64,000 nucleotides of DNA from Dipteris shenzhenensis (taxonomy: Eukaryota > Polypodiophyta > Polypodiopsida > Gleicheniales), in the NCBI GenBank assembly GCA_047967505.1, contig CM106540.1, one strand, 5' to 3'. The number at the start of each line of letters is the position of its first letter. Positions within the stretch are counted from its first letter, which is position 1. A program made the translations under genes and the position numbers. The notes under the pieces were generated by a model. That model did no database searches and had not been told where the DNA came from. It saw only the letters and a program-made list of their open reading frames with translations. Shown here one piece after another: positions 1 through 12,819 of this stretch.

Positions 1-54
1 TACATATGCAAGTGAGTGCTCGTGATACAATCTAATCCTAACTAAGGCAGACTT

Positions 55-2791
55 GGTTTCCCAAATCTTCATTTTTGTTGGGGATGGCTTGCGTGTTGAA
101 GTAGTAGCGCTTCAGTCAGCTCCAGTTTATTTTTGTGTTGAATTGGAGTCCATCCAATGTTTCTAGCAACACAGCTTCGATGGGATTCATCTTTCGTACC
201 TGGTATGGTCCTTGACCTAGATACTTCAGTTTCCCCTTGTGTACTTTGGCATTGTATAATAGGACCAAGTCACCTTCCTTGATGTTTTTAGCTTTAAGAT
301 TTCTGCCAAACCATGCCTTTCTTCTGCATTTTTCTATTGTCATGGCATGGTAGGCGACCAGTCTTGTCTCTGTATGCTTCTCCAACTGACAAAGCCTTTC
401 TTTCAAGGATTCATGGTCTCCATGCGTTCCTGTACTACAATGCGTAGGCTTGGTATCACAAATTCTAGTGGGACCACAGCTTCAGGGGCATACACCAATT
501 GAAAAGGTGTGTTTCCTGTACTGACCTTGAGTGTGGTTCTGTATGCCCATAAGGTTGCATTCAATTTCTTTGCCCAATCAAAACGTTGTGGTTCTACTAG
601 CTTGGTGAGGATAATGCATACTATTTTGTTGGTGGGTTCGGCCTGTCCATTCCCTTGGAGGTAGTAGGGTGTGCTTCTTCTATGGATTACCATAAAGCCA
701 GACAAGAGTTCCTGGATTACCTCATTGACAAAATGTGTGCCTCTATCCGACACAATTTCAATGGGGCATCTGAATTGGGTGATCATATTTTCGTATAAGA
801 ATCTTGCTGTGCTTCTGGCATCTGCCTTTTTGACTACTTTATCAGTGGCTACAATGATGTAGCATGCTTGTGTTCCTTTTGTTGCTGGATGGATGGGACC
901 CACATAGTCAATCCCCCATTTTTCAAATGGTTTTTGTGCAATAACTGTTGTTAGGGGATTGAAGTCTTTGTGTTGTGGTTTAGTAGTCCGTTGGCATACA
1001 TCACAAACTTTTACATATTCATAGGCATCTGCCCATAGTGTTGGCCACCAATAGCCTATGAGAAGAACTTTTCTTGCTGTGGCTTCCCCTTGGAAGTGTC
1101 CTCTTGCAATGCCTTCATGGACTTCACTCAGGATTGGCATGATCTCATGAGGCATTACACATCTTCTTAGTATCTGGTCCTTGCCCATCTTGTATAATTG
1201 TCCTGCAATGAGTTGATAGGGTACAGCCTTTAGAATTAGTTTTTTCGCATCTACTACTTTCATTTTAGGGGGTGGTCTTCCTATCATTAAGTACCCAATG
1301 ATATCTCCACACCACTCTAGAAGGGCATCTATTTGAAATAGTATGGCATCTGGTAAGTCGTCTTCTACTCCAGTGGCTTCTTCTCCTGAGTTGACTCGAG
1401 ACATGTGATCAGCAATGTAGTGTTGGGCACCTTTGCGGACCACTATTTTGAAGTTGAATTCTTGAAGCAAGAGGAGCCATCTGGTTATTCTTCCTATTGT
1501 ACACGGACGGTTCACAAGGTAAAGCAATGCTTGATGGTTGGTGTAGAAGACAAAATCATTTACCAGTAAAAAGTGCCGAAATTTCTTTACACTATACACC
1601 ATTGCTAGGGCTTCTCTTTTTGTGGTGGTATAGTTGATCTCTGCATCATTGAGTTGTCGACTGGCGAAGTAGAATGGGTAGTCTTTCTTATGTTCACCAG
1701 GTTGACAAAGCACACTCCCGATTGCACACTTGGATCCATCAGTATGAACATGAAAATCAATAACCCAATAGGGAGATATAAGGATGGGCGCTGTGATTAG
1801 GGGCCACTTTAAAAGCTCAAAGGCTTGGTCACACTCTTCGGTCCATAAGAATTCCACTTATAATTTGTAAAGTGGTCTAGCTATCATGGCATACCACAAT
1901 ATAAATCTTCTATAATAGCTGGCATGTCCCATAAAGACCTGTACACCTTTGGAATTTGTAGGAGGAGACAATTCCATGATGATTTTGATTTTGTCCATGT
2001 CAGTTGCAATCCCATGTTGAGAGACGATGTGTCCCAAAACAACTCCGTGGGTGACCATGAACTGGCATTTTGTTGGATTTAGGGAGATGTCGTACTCCCT
2101 GCATTTGATTAGTACTACTTTAAGACATTTGAAGTGGTCTTTTTTGTTTGAATGGATGCATAAATCATCCAAGAACACCTGTAAAAACTTATTCACAAAT
2201 GACTTGAAAGTTGTGAACATGACTTGCTAGAATGTGGCCGGGGCATTACAAAGGCTAAATGGCATGACTCTATATGCAAAAATACCCCATTCTATAGCAA
2301 ATGCTATTTTTGATTGGTCTTTAGGAGCAATTTGCACTTGGTTATAGCCAGTGAAGCCATCCAAGAAGCTATATATTTCTGAACCTTCCACCTTTTCCAA
2401 CACTGTTTCTGTTAAGGGTAGGGGATAGTGATCCCTAATTGTGGTGGCATTCACATTCTTTAAGTTAACGTGTATTCTGAGCTTCTTGTTGCATTTAGGC
2501 ACAATGACGATGGGTGAAACCCAATCAGTGTGCTCTATCTCGTAGATGAATCTGACATCTAGGAGTTTTTCCAGCTCATCAAACCATGGTGCCATGCTTG
2601 GGATTTGTACGATAAGGTCCACATACCTTAGGGTGAGCACCTTCTCTTATAGGTATCGTGTGTACTACCACTTCTAGTGAAATTCCTTTCATCTCTTTGT
2701 ATGACCATGCTAGGCAGTCACAGTATTCCATTAGGAGTGCTTTGAGTTTGGTTTCATCTTCTTGTCGAAGCTGTTTCCCGATGAAAACCAA
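55..2791 (-). pseudogene. gypsy pol: RT, RNase H, integrase (decayed)
   Basis: Three frames joined by stops near 1858 and 2227 form one pol. The RT part (1858-2640) shows YSFLDGFTGYNQ and the catalytic loop VFLDDLCIHS. RNase H follows in 1000-1857 with HTDGSK and TNHQALLYL. Integrase has the zinc-binding CDVCQR, then the catalytic residues in WGIDYVGPI (Asp), IVSDRGTHF (Asp) and GNGQAEPTN (Glu). A GPY motif (GQGPYQV) sits in the C-terminal part (116-406), after another stop near 403. The 2801-3385 stretch upstream is a lysine-rich linker between protease and RT. The pieces are standard Ty3/gypsy; the stops make the copy non-functional. Confidence 0.92.
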
Positions 2792-3851
2792 TTTTTCTTC
2801 CTACCCTTCAAGGGCGAGGTTTATTGTGTGTGTTTTTGCTAGTCCCTCATAGATTGGAGTTTCTCCAATGCTATCAGTTTCTTGAACTTTAGATTCTCTT
2901 AGTGGTCTTGGCATTGCTATTGGTGCACTGCCACTTGTGTAATTCTTGAAGTATTCCAACACTTCTTGAAGATCGGCCTCTGATGGTGTTGAACTAGCCT
3001 GACATGTGCCATGTGTACTGGGTGGCATAGCTGCATTTTCCAATTTGTTAGGCTCTTCTTGACTTTCTTTTTCTGAAGTCTCTTGATTGAGCTTCATCCG
3101 CATATGTGGCTTATATTTTCAAAACTTCTTACGTTGGGAACTGTGGGGTAACTTTTCCACTGGTAAGGTGTTTCCAAGTAAGGGTTCATTTGCTACGCAT
3201 ACTCCTTCCAGTCCCTTAGGGGACCATTCAAGAGGTGGTGGTTCTGATTTTGAGGGAGCTGGCTTTGCAAGATACAATTCGACAATCCTTGTTTGGACTT
3301 GTTCGAATTCATTGAAGTGTTCAGCCTTGGCTTTTTTGTGATTTCCTCCTCCAGCTTTCTTGTGGGATCTTCTGCTATTATTCAACTTTTGGAAGTTCGA
3401 CTGCCATTAGAGCATGTAGAATGGCTAAGTCATTATCAAAGATTTAATCTTCAATTTTAGCATTCTCAGCCTCAATTTCAAGGTCCCAAGGAAAATCTGA
3501 GTCATCATTGGTATGGGTACCTTCTTCAGGTTCATTATTCCACTCGAGATCAACCATAAAGAATGGCACCTCTAGATCGATTGGTTCTTCATGTGTGAGT
3601 GGAGGATCTACCTATAGCATCTTAGCATCAATCTATGAGAAGATGGGGTCTAATGAATGGTAGTTGTCGATGGTTGCCAATGTTTGTATTCAATTATTTA
3701 CATTGCTTTGTGAATCGCCCGCTATGGCATGCTATTGCAAGGGAGCTAATTTGCTTGAGATTGTCGTTGAAGATGTGTCATCCAATGCTCTAGGCACAAT
3801 TGGTTTTATAGCTCCTGTTCTTGCATTCACCTTGACTATGGTGTCGTGATT

Positions 3852-4553
3852 CTAGATTGTCAGTCTATCAATTCCCCAATCATGGAGGACTAATGCTTCC
3901 CATAACCAAGGACGTCCCAGTAAGATTTGATAGGATTTTTTGGGGAGATCCAAGATTGTGAATTGAAGGGAAAAGCGGACTCCTGTGATCTTTATGGACA
4001 TGCCATTTACTATTCCCCAGGGTTTATCCCATGAATCATCGGCCAAGCGTATGTTAGAATTAGCCTTTTGCATTGGTGGGAGACCCCATTCTTCGTAGAG
4101 CTCCTTTGATAGGACATTTACACTTGCTCCACCATCCACTATGGCTTGGACTTCATTATATGCCTTGTGGATCAAAGGCACAGTAATGTTGCGTATGTCA
4201 TCTCTCTCACCCATCCGCACAGGGATATCTTTGATGTCATTCATAGGTGGAGGGGGATTTTCAAGTTCAATCCATCCTTTGAAACTCTCCCAGAGATTGG
4301 GACAATTCCGTAGGAGGATTCCAATGGGAATTGACATAGGGCAACTCAAGATGCTAGAGAGTGTGGCTCCTTCAAGTTGACATGGTGGTACATTATGTTG
4401 TGGAGTCTGTTGTTGGAATAGAGGCTCAAGTACAGTATCAATACTTTGTGGGGCCAAGTCATGGATTGGGTCTTGAGCTTGTTTCTCAGCCTCAAATTGA
4501 GCTTGTTCCTTTTGTACCCATTGTTGAAGTGCCTGAAAACGAGCCTTCTCCAC
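3852..4553 (-). pseudogene. gypsy aspartic protease domain
   Basis: A 233-residue open frame. The catalytic loop reads IVDGGASVNVLS, that is Asp-Gly-Gly-Ala-Ser where most retroviral-type proteases have D-T/S-G-A. The flap and C-terminal region carries ILLGRPWL, the usual second hydrophobic-Gly motif. The N-terminal third is glutamine-rich and belongs to the gag-protease linker. It follows the zinc knuckles (4850-4970) and precedes the RT, the standard order. The product would cleave the gag-pol polyprotein, but this copy is disconnected from gag and pol by stops. Confidence 0.85.
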
Positions 4554-4849
4554 CTCTGCATTTGGGTATGGAGCTTCTTTTATTTGAGGCTCGGGAGTTG
4601 ATGTGGATGAGCTCGGCTACTCATTGCTTGGTGGAGGTGGAGGCACTTGTGCTTTCTTTTTAAGAAGTTGCTTTGGTTTGGATTGGAATGTTAGGGTCCT
4701 TGGTGGCCTCTTTCTGTTGGCATGCAATTACATTCACAGGTTGTGATATTACACTTGCCGAACCTAGACTTTGATGGTCCACCCCAATGATGCCGATTAG
4801 GATGTCAGGCTTAGCCTCTATTTGTTATGGGGCTTTATTTTTCATGGGA

Positions 4850-6082
4850 CAATCCATACAGGCATGTCCTATGCCACAATCTCAACAGAGTGGTGGGAAA
4901 GTAGTGGGGCTACCACGATGAGGGCACTCTATGATCCGGTGATTTTCTCCACAACCGTAGCACTTGATTGGTGCTCGATATGTGTTGGGATGTATTAATT
5001 TGCATAAACTAGTATTAGATGCTCTGCACCTTCTACATAGTACACTGGGTACTTTGTTTCATACTCAAATGATGAGTCTACTTCCTCGGCTTGTGATTGA
5101 TGTATTGGAACTACTTGAGGAGCTAGATTTGGTGCTCTTGGATATGGTCGTGGATTCAGATTCCTGAGTAGTTGTGGCACTTGTGTCCGAATGGGAATAG
5201 GATTGGGAACAGGATTTAGCCTTGGAGCTAGGGCACTTGTGCAAGTGCCGGTTGCTTGTACACTGGCATGGGTGCTGCTTGGTATTGTTGAGGTCGAGAC
5301 GGGTTGTTGTGCATGTTTAAGGTGCAACTGGAGCTAGGATCACTGCACAAGCAAATCCACCACCCAGGTTGTGGTGCCATATCTGCATCATCGAAAATTG
5401 GCCATGCAATGTGGACACCAGACATTTTCTTGCCGTGGATATGTTTGAGTTGGCAGTTGAGACAAGTGAAGTTTTTGTTCCATGGCCTACATCATGTCTT
5501 CTTTCAGCTTCATGGTCATGGCCTCTAGGCGATCTTCATTTGATGTTTCGGTAGTGGACTTGGATTTGCCCTTTTTCGAGCACTTATCTCATGCACTAGT
5601 CCTGCTATCATCACTGCTAGTGTTAGAGTCGGCGGCCATGCCATCCTTGATGTCAATGACTGCCGCATGAGCAGCACTGAACATTTCATAGTGTTAGTCT
5701 TTTTCATATCCTTTCATATTTTCTTTCTTCATCTTGCAATGAACAAGGCTGTGAGGTACTTTGCATCGAGACTTGGGTGACATTTGGCGATTAATCTTTT
5801 AATCTTACCCAGGTATGTGCACACATCTTCTCGACGGCCTTGTTCGATCTTGCTTAGTTGGAGAGCAGGATCATCTTGTAGTCTTTCCATTTGAAAGCAT
5901 CGTTTGAATTCTGTTTGAAGTAGGTCCCATGTGGTGTGCTCTTCCACTAGAAGGTCTAGGTACCATTCAGATGCTTCACGCCATGGGAAACCAAGCCACC
6001 TTGGTTTCATGGGATTGATCTCCACCTGCATGGCATGCGGCATCAAAATGCTGGAGGAATCGGGCTGGATCTCCCCTACCAT
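4850..6082 (-). pseudogene. gypsy gag with zinc knuckles
   Basis: The 5729-6082 frame is a retrotransposon gag core: PRWLGFPWREASEWYLDLL, a DLLQTEFKRCF segment and QLSKIEQGRREDVCTYL. Further on, at about 4850-4970, two CX2CX3HX4C zinc knuckles occur (CYGCGENHRIIEC and a second with an in-frame TGA inside the first Cys pair). The spacing has one residue less before the His than the classical CX2CX4HX4C. Frames break several times between the core and the knuckles, so no functional capsid protein is made here. Confidence 0.8.
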
Positions 6083-6399
6083 TATATTTGGAAAGTTCCA
6101 GTTTTCCCAAGGGTGTCTACCTTGATTGTTATTATTTCTTCAATTAAAGAAACTGTTAGCCTCTGCATCAAGTTCGATATCCCCATCATTGTCGTGACGG
6201 TGTCCAACCATGTGGCATGGAGGAGTTAAAGGAATTGCTTGATTTTCAAGGGGGGATTTGGGGAAGAGGATTATCGGGGGTGGTGGTTACAACAAAGTTG
6301 TATGTGGATTTGGCGAGCATTGGAGTCAGAGGCATTGGCCGGAATGTAGCTGCATGTAGATTGGGCGAGATTTGTCGCAAGTGCGGGTGTTGTAGTTTT

Positions 6400-7442
6400 G
6401 TTTGAGGGTTAGAGTGGTGTTAGTTTTGTAGTGACCGTCATGTTAATAATGTGCCTAAGATTGTCTACGTGTGTACAAAAATATGGCGATGCAGATGGAT
6501 TGTCAATCGGACGTCATGGCATAAAGATACGAATGAATTTCTACAAAACGAGGCCCGCATGGGGGCACGAATGAGCAAGTGCTAAGGATGCCAAAATGGT
6601 GTGTAATGGGCTTGAAAAATTCCCCATAGCGTGGTGTTTCCGTGTGTGAAATTTTGGTTCTCAAACGGGGTCCAATTTGGGTTCCAAACGGGCGCGATAC
6701 GAAGTGTTGAAGTAGGGGTAAAATTGGCCTTTGGGGAGGGGGGGCTTGGTCTTAAGGTTGGTGTGAATGGACTTTAAGTCCAACTGAGGGGTTTGAACCA
6801 AGTTAATTCTAGTTAGATTAACTAGCCTATATCCTCCTCAGTTACTGTAACTGGGTGGTTAACCTAACTACTTTCACTAACTTCAGTTAGTTGCTAACTG
6901 AAGGTTAGTTAAACTAACCTAGCTGTTAGTAACTAACCTAGGTTAAACCTATATAAGTTAGACTAACCTAACCTAAGTTAAACTGATTGAGGGTTAGGTT
7001 AGGGTTTTTTTGGGAATAATGAATTGATTAAAAAAATTCGTTGGGGGGGGGTTTTGCACAGCGGCCGAGGGGTGGCGATTGGAGGGGTGGGTGGAAGGGA
7101 GCGTAGAGGGGAGGGGAGGGTGGAGGGGGGGCTGGTGAGGTGGTGGAGACGTCGGTGAGTGGGGGGTGGATGGTGGAGGGTGCGGGGGGTGGATGGTGGA
7201 GGGGCAAGTGAGGCAAGTAACAGGCGGGGAGGAGGGTGCGAGCGCGAGGCAGGTGAAACGAGTGGCACGAATGGCAGGCAGGGCGGGCGAGTAGGAGGGT
7301 GTGATCACAGGGCGGGCACTGTGTGCGAGCGCCGCCTGTCGATGGGCATCACTGCGGGTGCCACTACCCGTAGCAGCAAGGGCTAAGGCCCTTGCTTATT
7401 AGGTAGGATGTAGGTGGTAATTGGAGCGACCGGCGAGGGGGG

Positions 7443-7489
<47 letters not shown>

Positions 7490-7491
7490 GG

Positions 7492-7537
<46 letters not shown>

Positions 7538-7539
7538 GG

Positions 7540-7577
<38 letters not shown>

Positions 7578-7579
7578 GG

Positions 7580-7630
<51 letters not shown>

Positions 7631-8994
7631 GGTTGTGGAATCGAGGGGTGGGGGGGGGGAGGGGGGTAGGGGGGGGGGTGAAGGGGGTGAGGGAGGGAGT
7701 GGTGGAGGGGGTGGTGGAGAGGGAGGGAGGGGGGAAAGGGTGGGGGTGGAGATGGGAGGGGGGGTGGTGGAGGGAGAAGGGGGGGGAAAAGGGATGGTGG
7801 AGATGGAGGGGGGGGAAGGTGGTGGTGGAGATGGAAGGGGTGGAGGGTGGAGGGGGAGATGGAGGAGGGGGAGGGGGAAAGGGAAGGGGTTGGTGGAGAT
7901 TGAAGGGGTGGAGGGTGGAGGGGGAGATGGAGATGGGGGCCAACACCTTGGGAGATGCACGCCCAAGAAGCGATGCTCTCTAACTTGAGAAATGGCCTAC
8001 AGAAAGTGAAAGGGGTGCACAGCTTAGATCAAGTAGCTACAAAGAGGGTGACATTAGCTATGTTGATGTCAGCTAAAATAAAGGAGAAACAGCTTGGGCG
8101 CACAATGTCAAAGATGTTGTCAATCAAAAGGACAACTGTGGCTCCAATGGTTGAACATAGAGCAGAAGCAATGCATGATCATCCCAATCCAAGAAGTCTC
8201 TAGGCTTCAACAAAATGCAAGAAAAGGAGAGACAGCCTAAGTGCGGAATTCATTTCTATAGTAACGACATTTTGGCATGAAAATACGAGAGTTTCTCCAA
8301 ATAGAAAGAACACCTGTATGGAGTGAGTGGGACACAAGGTGTTTGAGGATCACATCATACACATGATAGATACAGTGCAGGTCAATGGTGCCTAAACCAG
8401 ACGAGTGGTTGTTTGTGATTGAGCTTTGGGATAGTCTGAGGATGGGAGTAGGGTGGTGGTCGATGGAGTGGGAGGAGTGTCTTGCTTAGGGCTCGGAATG
8501 GGGAAGAGGATGGAGGCAAGATGTGAAAGAAAAAGTATGAGAGGGATGGGTGCTCTTTTATAGGGAAGGAAGGCGAGGTGTGGATTTAGTCAAACACATG
8601 TGCACCTTTGAATTTGTCCAAGTTTGACTAGGGAGGTGGTTTTAATTTTGCTTTTGGGTTATGGCATTTAGGACCTGTACTCATCGATTGCCCATAACTT
8701 TTGGTGGTTGTGTTAGAATGTGCTTCTGTAAAAAGGAGAAATGTTCAAAATTTCAAGCTCTACACTCTGACAACCATCATATGGTTTGATTTATTCCTTA
8801 ATGTGCTATTTTTCCAAAAAACATGCATTTTCCTAAACCGATAGCATAGAGTTTTAGCTAGGAAATATTTTTATTATTTTTTTACTTGAAATTTTAGCTC
8901 TCCTAGCTCTTGAGTGATATGTTCATGAAAGTTTGAAGTAGTTTGTTTTTTACACATACCTGCATGTGTTTACTCGTTACTTGAGACAATAATC
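6400..8994 (-). other. gypsy leader between primer site and gag
   Basis: This 2.6-kb stretch lies between the primer-binding site and gag and holds no recognisable gene. It includes a block rich in short TTAGGTTAA-like repeats (about 6780-7000), a (GA)n tract (7446-7620) and a G-rich block (7620-7940). A short segment at about 8330-8430 resembles the tandem units at 50765-50945. Long leaders are common in Tat/Athila-type elements. The proline- or Arg/Glu-rich open frames here are simple-sequence artefacts. Confidence 0.55.
7446..7620. repeat. (GA)n microsatellite in four blocks
   Basis: Four (GA)n runs are separated by AAAGGGGTG spacers, so the block is itself a short tandem duplication. It is followed at 7620-7940 by G-runs broken by T and A. 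Both lie in the gypsy leader. Confidence 0.95.
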
Positions 8995-9012
8995 TCCCCG
9001 GCAATGGCACCA
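8995..9012 (-). promoter_or_regulatory. primer-binding site, tRNA-Asp type
   Basis: The minus strand reads TGGTGCCATTGCCGGGGA two bases inside the LTR. It matches the complement of the 3' end of plant tRNA-Asp (TGGCGCCGTTGCCGGGGA) with two changes. Both changes are C-to-T or G-to-A, as expected from deamination of methylated CpG. Confidence 0.85.
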
Positions 9013-9014
9013 AA

Positions 9015-10320
9015 TGTTGGCCCTTTCCCACGGCTTTCACGGGAAGAGCAGGGTGTTTTCAGTATGCAGGGTTCCGAGGCTTTTAGTCACCTAAAGATAT
9101 ATTAGGGTTGTCATTTGTAGTATACATGTAGCTTAGGACCTCGAGTCATATTCCAGTGAGAGATGTAGGCTTAAGTATGGTAAGCAAACATAGTGCATGC
9201 ATGTGTAAAAGGAACGTGTATCAGCATGGTTGAGGTAATAAAGGCTTTTGTCTTCATTGGGGGTTGCAAGTTTAGGAGGAGTTTAAGGGTTAGAAGGAGG
9301 TTCCAAGGGTTAGAAGGAGGTTCCAAGGGTTAGAAGGAGGTTCCAGGGTTTAGAAGAGGTCCAAGGTTAGGAGGAAGTTCCAAGGTTCAGGGTTAAGGAG
9401 GAGTTTAAGGGTTAGAAGAAGGTTCCAGGGGTTAGAAGGAGGTTCCAGGGTTTAGAAGAGTTCCAAGGTTAGAAGGAGGTTCCAAGGTTTAAAAGGAGTT
9501 CCAAGGTTTAGAAAGAGATTCCAGAGTTTAGAAGAGGTTTCAAGGTTCAAGGTAGAGTACATGGTGGAGAACTCGTCTCCCTTGTAGATCATGGAGGTTA
9601 AGGGTAATGGAACTAAGGGTTTAGGGGGAGCATAGGAGTGGGAGAGGAAGAAGGTGTAAGAGCATGGGGGAAAGAAGAGAGAGGAGGGAGGAGGAGGAGG
9701 GAGGAGAAGGGAGGAGGGAGGAGGAGGAGGAAGAGGGAGTAGGAGTAGGAGGAGGGAGGAGGAGTAGGAAGAGGGAGGAGGAGGAGGGAGGAGGAGAGGG
9801 AGACGATGGGTTGCAAGGTTAGAGGAGAGGGGAGGAGGAGTTGCAAGGTTAGGACATGCTTTTGGATGTGGAGTGCAAGGAAGCATGGACACTTGAGACA
9901 ATTGCTTGGAATACCAAAGTAGAACTCAACACAATGCCCCAAGGAGTGTGGACTTCATTCCATTATGGGATATTTATACAAGTTGGAGAGCTTCTCTCTC
10001 TACATGTAGGAATTGTAAGACATTCTCTCTTTACATGTAGAACTTGCATATAGAAGTTGCATGTAGGAGTTGCATGTAGGAGTTGCATGTAGAACTCACA
10101 TGTAGGAGTTGCATGTAAAACTCGCATGTAGGAGTTGCATGTAGAACTCGCATGTAGGAGTTGCATGTAGAACTCATATGTAGAACTCGCATGTAGAACT
10201 TGCAAGTTGGATTTCTAAGAGGGATCATGTCTAGCTTTATGCAAGTACAAGCTGAGCTTTGCCCACTACTCTACACACACATTCTATTCTACCTAAGTCC
10301 ATGTTGGCATAGAGCCAACA
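9015..10320 (-). repeat. 5' LTR of the gypsy element
   Basis: The 1306-bp LTR starts with TGTTGG and ends with CCAACA on the minus strand, directly next to the primer site. It contains tandem units of about 14 bp related to ACATGCAAGTTCT (10030-10210), a polypurine stretch (9650-9850 on plus) and repeated GGTTCCAAGGTTTAGAAG-like units (9290-9550). The same order of sub-repeats recurs in the copy at 32143-33461. The pyrimidine-rich open frames here are not genes. Confidence 0.9.
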
Positions 10321-10734
10321 TGCAGTGTCTCTTACTACAGGTATGGCACTAGTTGAGTTGGTAATTATTGAGCTCCTCGAAAGCTCATTTAACCCCAAGA
10401 TGCCATCATGGTTTCCTTTTTCTAGCCATGTGCAGCATGCCCGTCGAGGATGCTTCTGTGTACAAGGCTTAATAGGTAAGAGGATTGTATAAGCTATAAG
10501 TCTTTGATGCCCTTGTGGATGCTATGCGAGTAGAAGATAATATTGGTGACCCTCCGTTCCTGCTACTAGCTCTATAGAATGCTGCTAGGTCTAGTTGGAT
10601 GACCTAGAACATCATACTACGATGAGGCTAGCTAGGACATGAAGAAAGGTAGTACCATGGGTACACCCCAATGTTGACATCATTGGTGAATATGATAAGT
10701 TATAGGGCCATTAGTATAGAGTTATAATTGTAAG

Positions 10735-10990
10735 AACTCAAATCCGTGGAGTGCAAATTGCAAAACATTCCTTCACATTCAATTGGTGGAAGAATAAATA
10801 TATCCATTCAAGAGTAAGTATAAGAACTCAAATTCATGGAGTGCAAATTGCAAAACATTCATTCATATTCAATTGAAAGAATAAATATATTCATTCAAGA
10901 GTAAGTGAAAGAATGTAACTTTATCATATCAAGAATAAATATTTTAAAAAAATCATTCACATACTATTGAAAGAATAGAAAATATTCATT
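10735..10990. repeat. AT-rich imperfect tandem repeat
   Basis: Units of the type AAGAACTCAAATTCATGGAG followed by CATTCA...GAATAAATAT occur two to three times. Related sequence in either orientation is visible at about 33700-33830 and 35570-35760, so this is a dispersed AT-rich repeat family. Confidence 0.6.
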
Positions 10991-12640
10991 CAAAAGCAAT
11001 TGTAAGAATGTGAATACTGAAAGTTCATGCACATAAAATAGAGAGACTACCTATATATTCTTTCAATAATCAGTGTAAAAACTTATAACTTAAGATTAAA
11101 AATTAATCATGTATGCAAGAATTTAAAACTCTTTTAAAATGAATAAATTATAAACTAAAATAAAGAATAGTTTTAGAGATTTTAGGAACTTATATACATG
11201 AGATCCAAAGAACTTTATCAAATAAGAAAATAAATTACAAATCACAATTTAGAGATCTTAGCACCAAGATCCAAAAAACTCTAAACTCTTAATAGAAGCA
11301 CAAATTTACATTCTCTTAAGAGATCTTAGAATCTCAAAAGAGATTATTAAGAACTCACACAAATAAAATAAACTTCATACACACACGAATCACATAAAAC
11401 AAACTCCATTTAATAGAACAAAAATCACAATTCACAAAGAGATCTTAGAATCTCAAAAGAGGAATCCTAAGAACTCACACAAACAAACTCATTCACAAAA
11501 GACATCTTAGGACCTCAAAAGAGAGATTCTAGAACTCATATAGACAAACTCCATTTTGATTAAGACCTCAAAGATTGCTAAGAGATTGCTTGAGCAACTT
11601 CTAAGCCCTACCTTGTTTTATTTTTCTTCTTTGATCTCTTCTACTCAGCTAGAGAACCAAGTGTGAGATGAACACAAAAAGCTCCTCTGTGAGCATATAT
11701 AGGCATTGTAGCATGTATTCATACCAGTAAATATTCGTATGAATAGTTATTCGTACTAATACTTGGCTTATTTGTACGAATAAATTGTATTCATACGAAT
11801 ACTATCGAATGACATGGTGAATTCCTTTAAAAACGTGACGTGGCATCATTTTTTTGTCCGATTTATCCTCCCTATCGAATCATTTGTCCGATTTTCCCAT
11901 ATTTTTGAATCATAATTTTTTCTACTTAGTGCATGATGAGCTTTATTTCACATATTCTAGTACAATGTATAGAATCCCCTTGCATGGAGCCATAAACTAA
12001 CATACCATACAAGATTGGTGGCTCCAAATGTTTAAGCTTTGGGGGTGAGCCTTGGTGTGCTAGTAGACAGGTACAAAGTCAACCAACCAAATTATAGGTC
12101 ACATAGGAAATCCCCAAGGGATGCATCTAAAAACATGTCAGCATATGACATGGTTTGGACAATAAATTCACAAAACTATACATATGCAAGGGGTTTTTTA
12201 ATTCACACAATTAGAAAATTCAACATTTGATAAGAGAAAGGCATGTAGGAACAATATGTAAGTGGGTTTAATATTACCCCTTGATTGCATGTTATATGTA
12301 TGTTTTTGTAGTAGTACAACCCCAAGAGGAAATCTATGCAAGTTTTTAGTGATGTGACTGTGAAGGTAGATTAATCTTGAACACTTCATGGTTGTGTAGA
12401 ATTTACCCAAGTACTCAATGGTCTTCCTACATTAGTACATGACAACAAGAAAAGTTTGGGGTGAAATTGACATCACTGGTGATAGTTATAAGCTTGCGAA
12501 AGTTTTCATTTACCTCAACCTTAACCACTACATAACATTATTATTTATTCTAATACTTGATACTAATTATGTAGGTGAGACATGTTGTGGATTTTCCTTT
12601 AAATATTTTAGCTAATTCTTTTGATTAACGATTACTTTTT
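10991..12640. other. intergenic, AT-rich, no gene seen
   Basis: The block has repeated AAGAGATCTTAGAATCTCAAAAG-like motifs (about 11320-11540) and a stretch with repeated TATTCGTACGAATA-like palindromes (11720-11800). Open frames are short and show no recognisable domain. Confidence 0.5.
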
Positions 12641-12641
12641 G

Positions 12642-12819
12642 TTCTTGCACCTTCATCCTGATATCCTTACTCATTGAAAGTGTTCTTGTTCTCTTGAGCT
12701 CCATACAAGCTTAATTTTGTCATTTGACCATTCTTGCACCTTCATCCTTATATGCTTACTCATTGAAAGTGTTCTTGTTCTCTTCAGCTCCGTACAAGCT
12801 TAATTTTGTCATTTGACAT
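12642..12819. repeat. 89-bp direct tandem duplication
   Basis: The segment beginning TTCTTGCACCTTCATCCT at 12642 is repeated at 12731 with few changes, giving two copies with an 89-bp period. No coding role is apparent. Confidence 0.8.

Larger units (their letters stand above)
1..10320 (-). mobile_element. Ty3/gypsy LTR retrotransposon, 3' part cut by window edge
   Basis: Read on the minus strand, the parts come in canonical order: 5' LTR (9015-10320), primer-binding site (8995-9012), long leader (6400-8994), gag (about 4850-6082), protease (3852-4553), reverse transcriptase, RNase H and integrase (about 55-2791). The 3' LTR would lie left of position 1. RT precedes integrase in the Ty3/gypsy order. 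The primer site matches tRNA-Asp, which in plants is typical of the Tat/Athila-type (non-chromodomain) lineages; I see no chromodomain after the integrase. Many in-frame stops and frameshifts show it is defective. A second LTR of the same family lies at 32143-33461. Confidence 0.9.

Noticed and set aside
7364-7988. Long Ser-Leu, Arg-Glu, Pro- and Gly-rich open frames
   Set aside because: They are translations of (GA)n and G-rich simple sequence; stops are absent only because of base composition.
9452-9942. Pro/Ser/Leu-rich frames of 109-149 residues, and similar ones at 32627-33165
   Set aside because: They lie in the pyrimidine block of the gypsy LTR and exist in both LTR copies as repeat-driven frames.
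10030-10210. Regularly spaced short repeats resembling a CRISPR array
   Set aside because: The units of about 14 bp have no unique spacers and lie in an LTR of a plant retrotransposon; they are internal tandem repeats.
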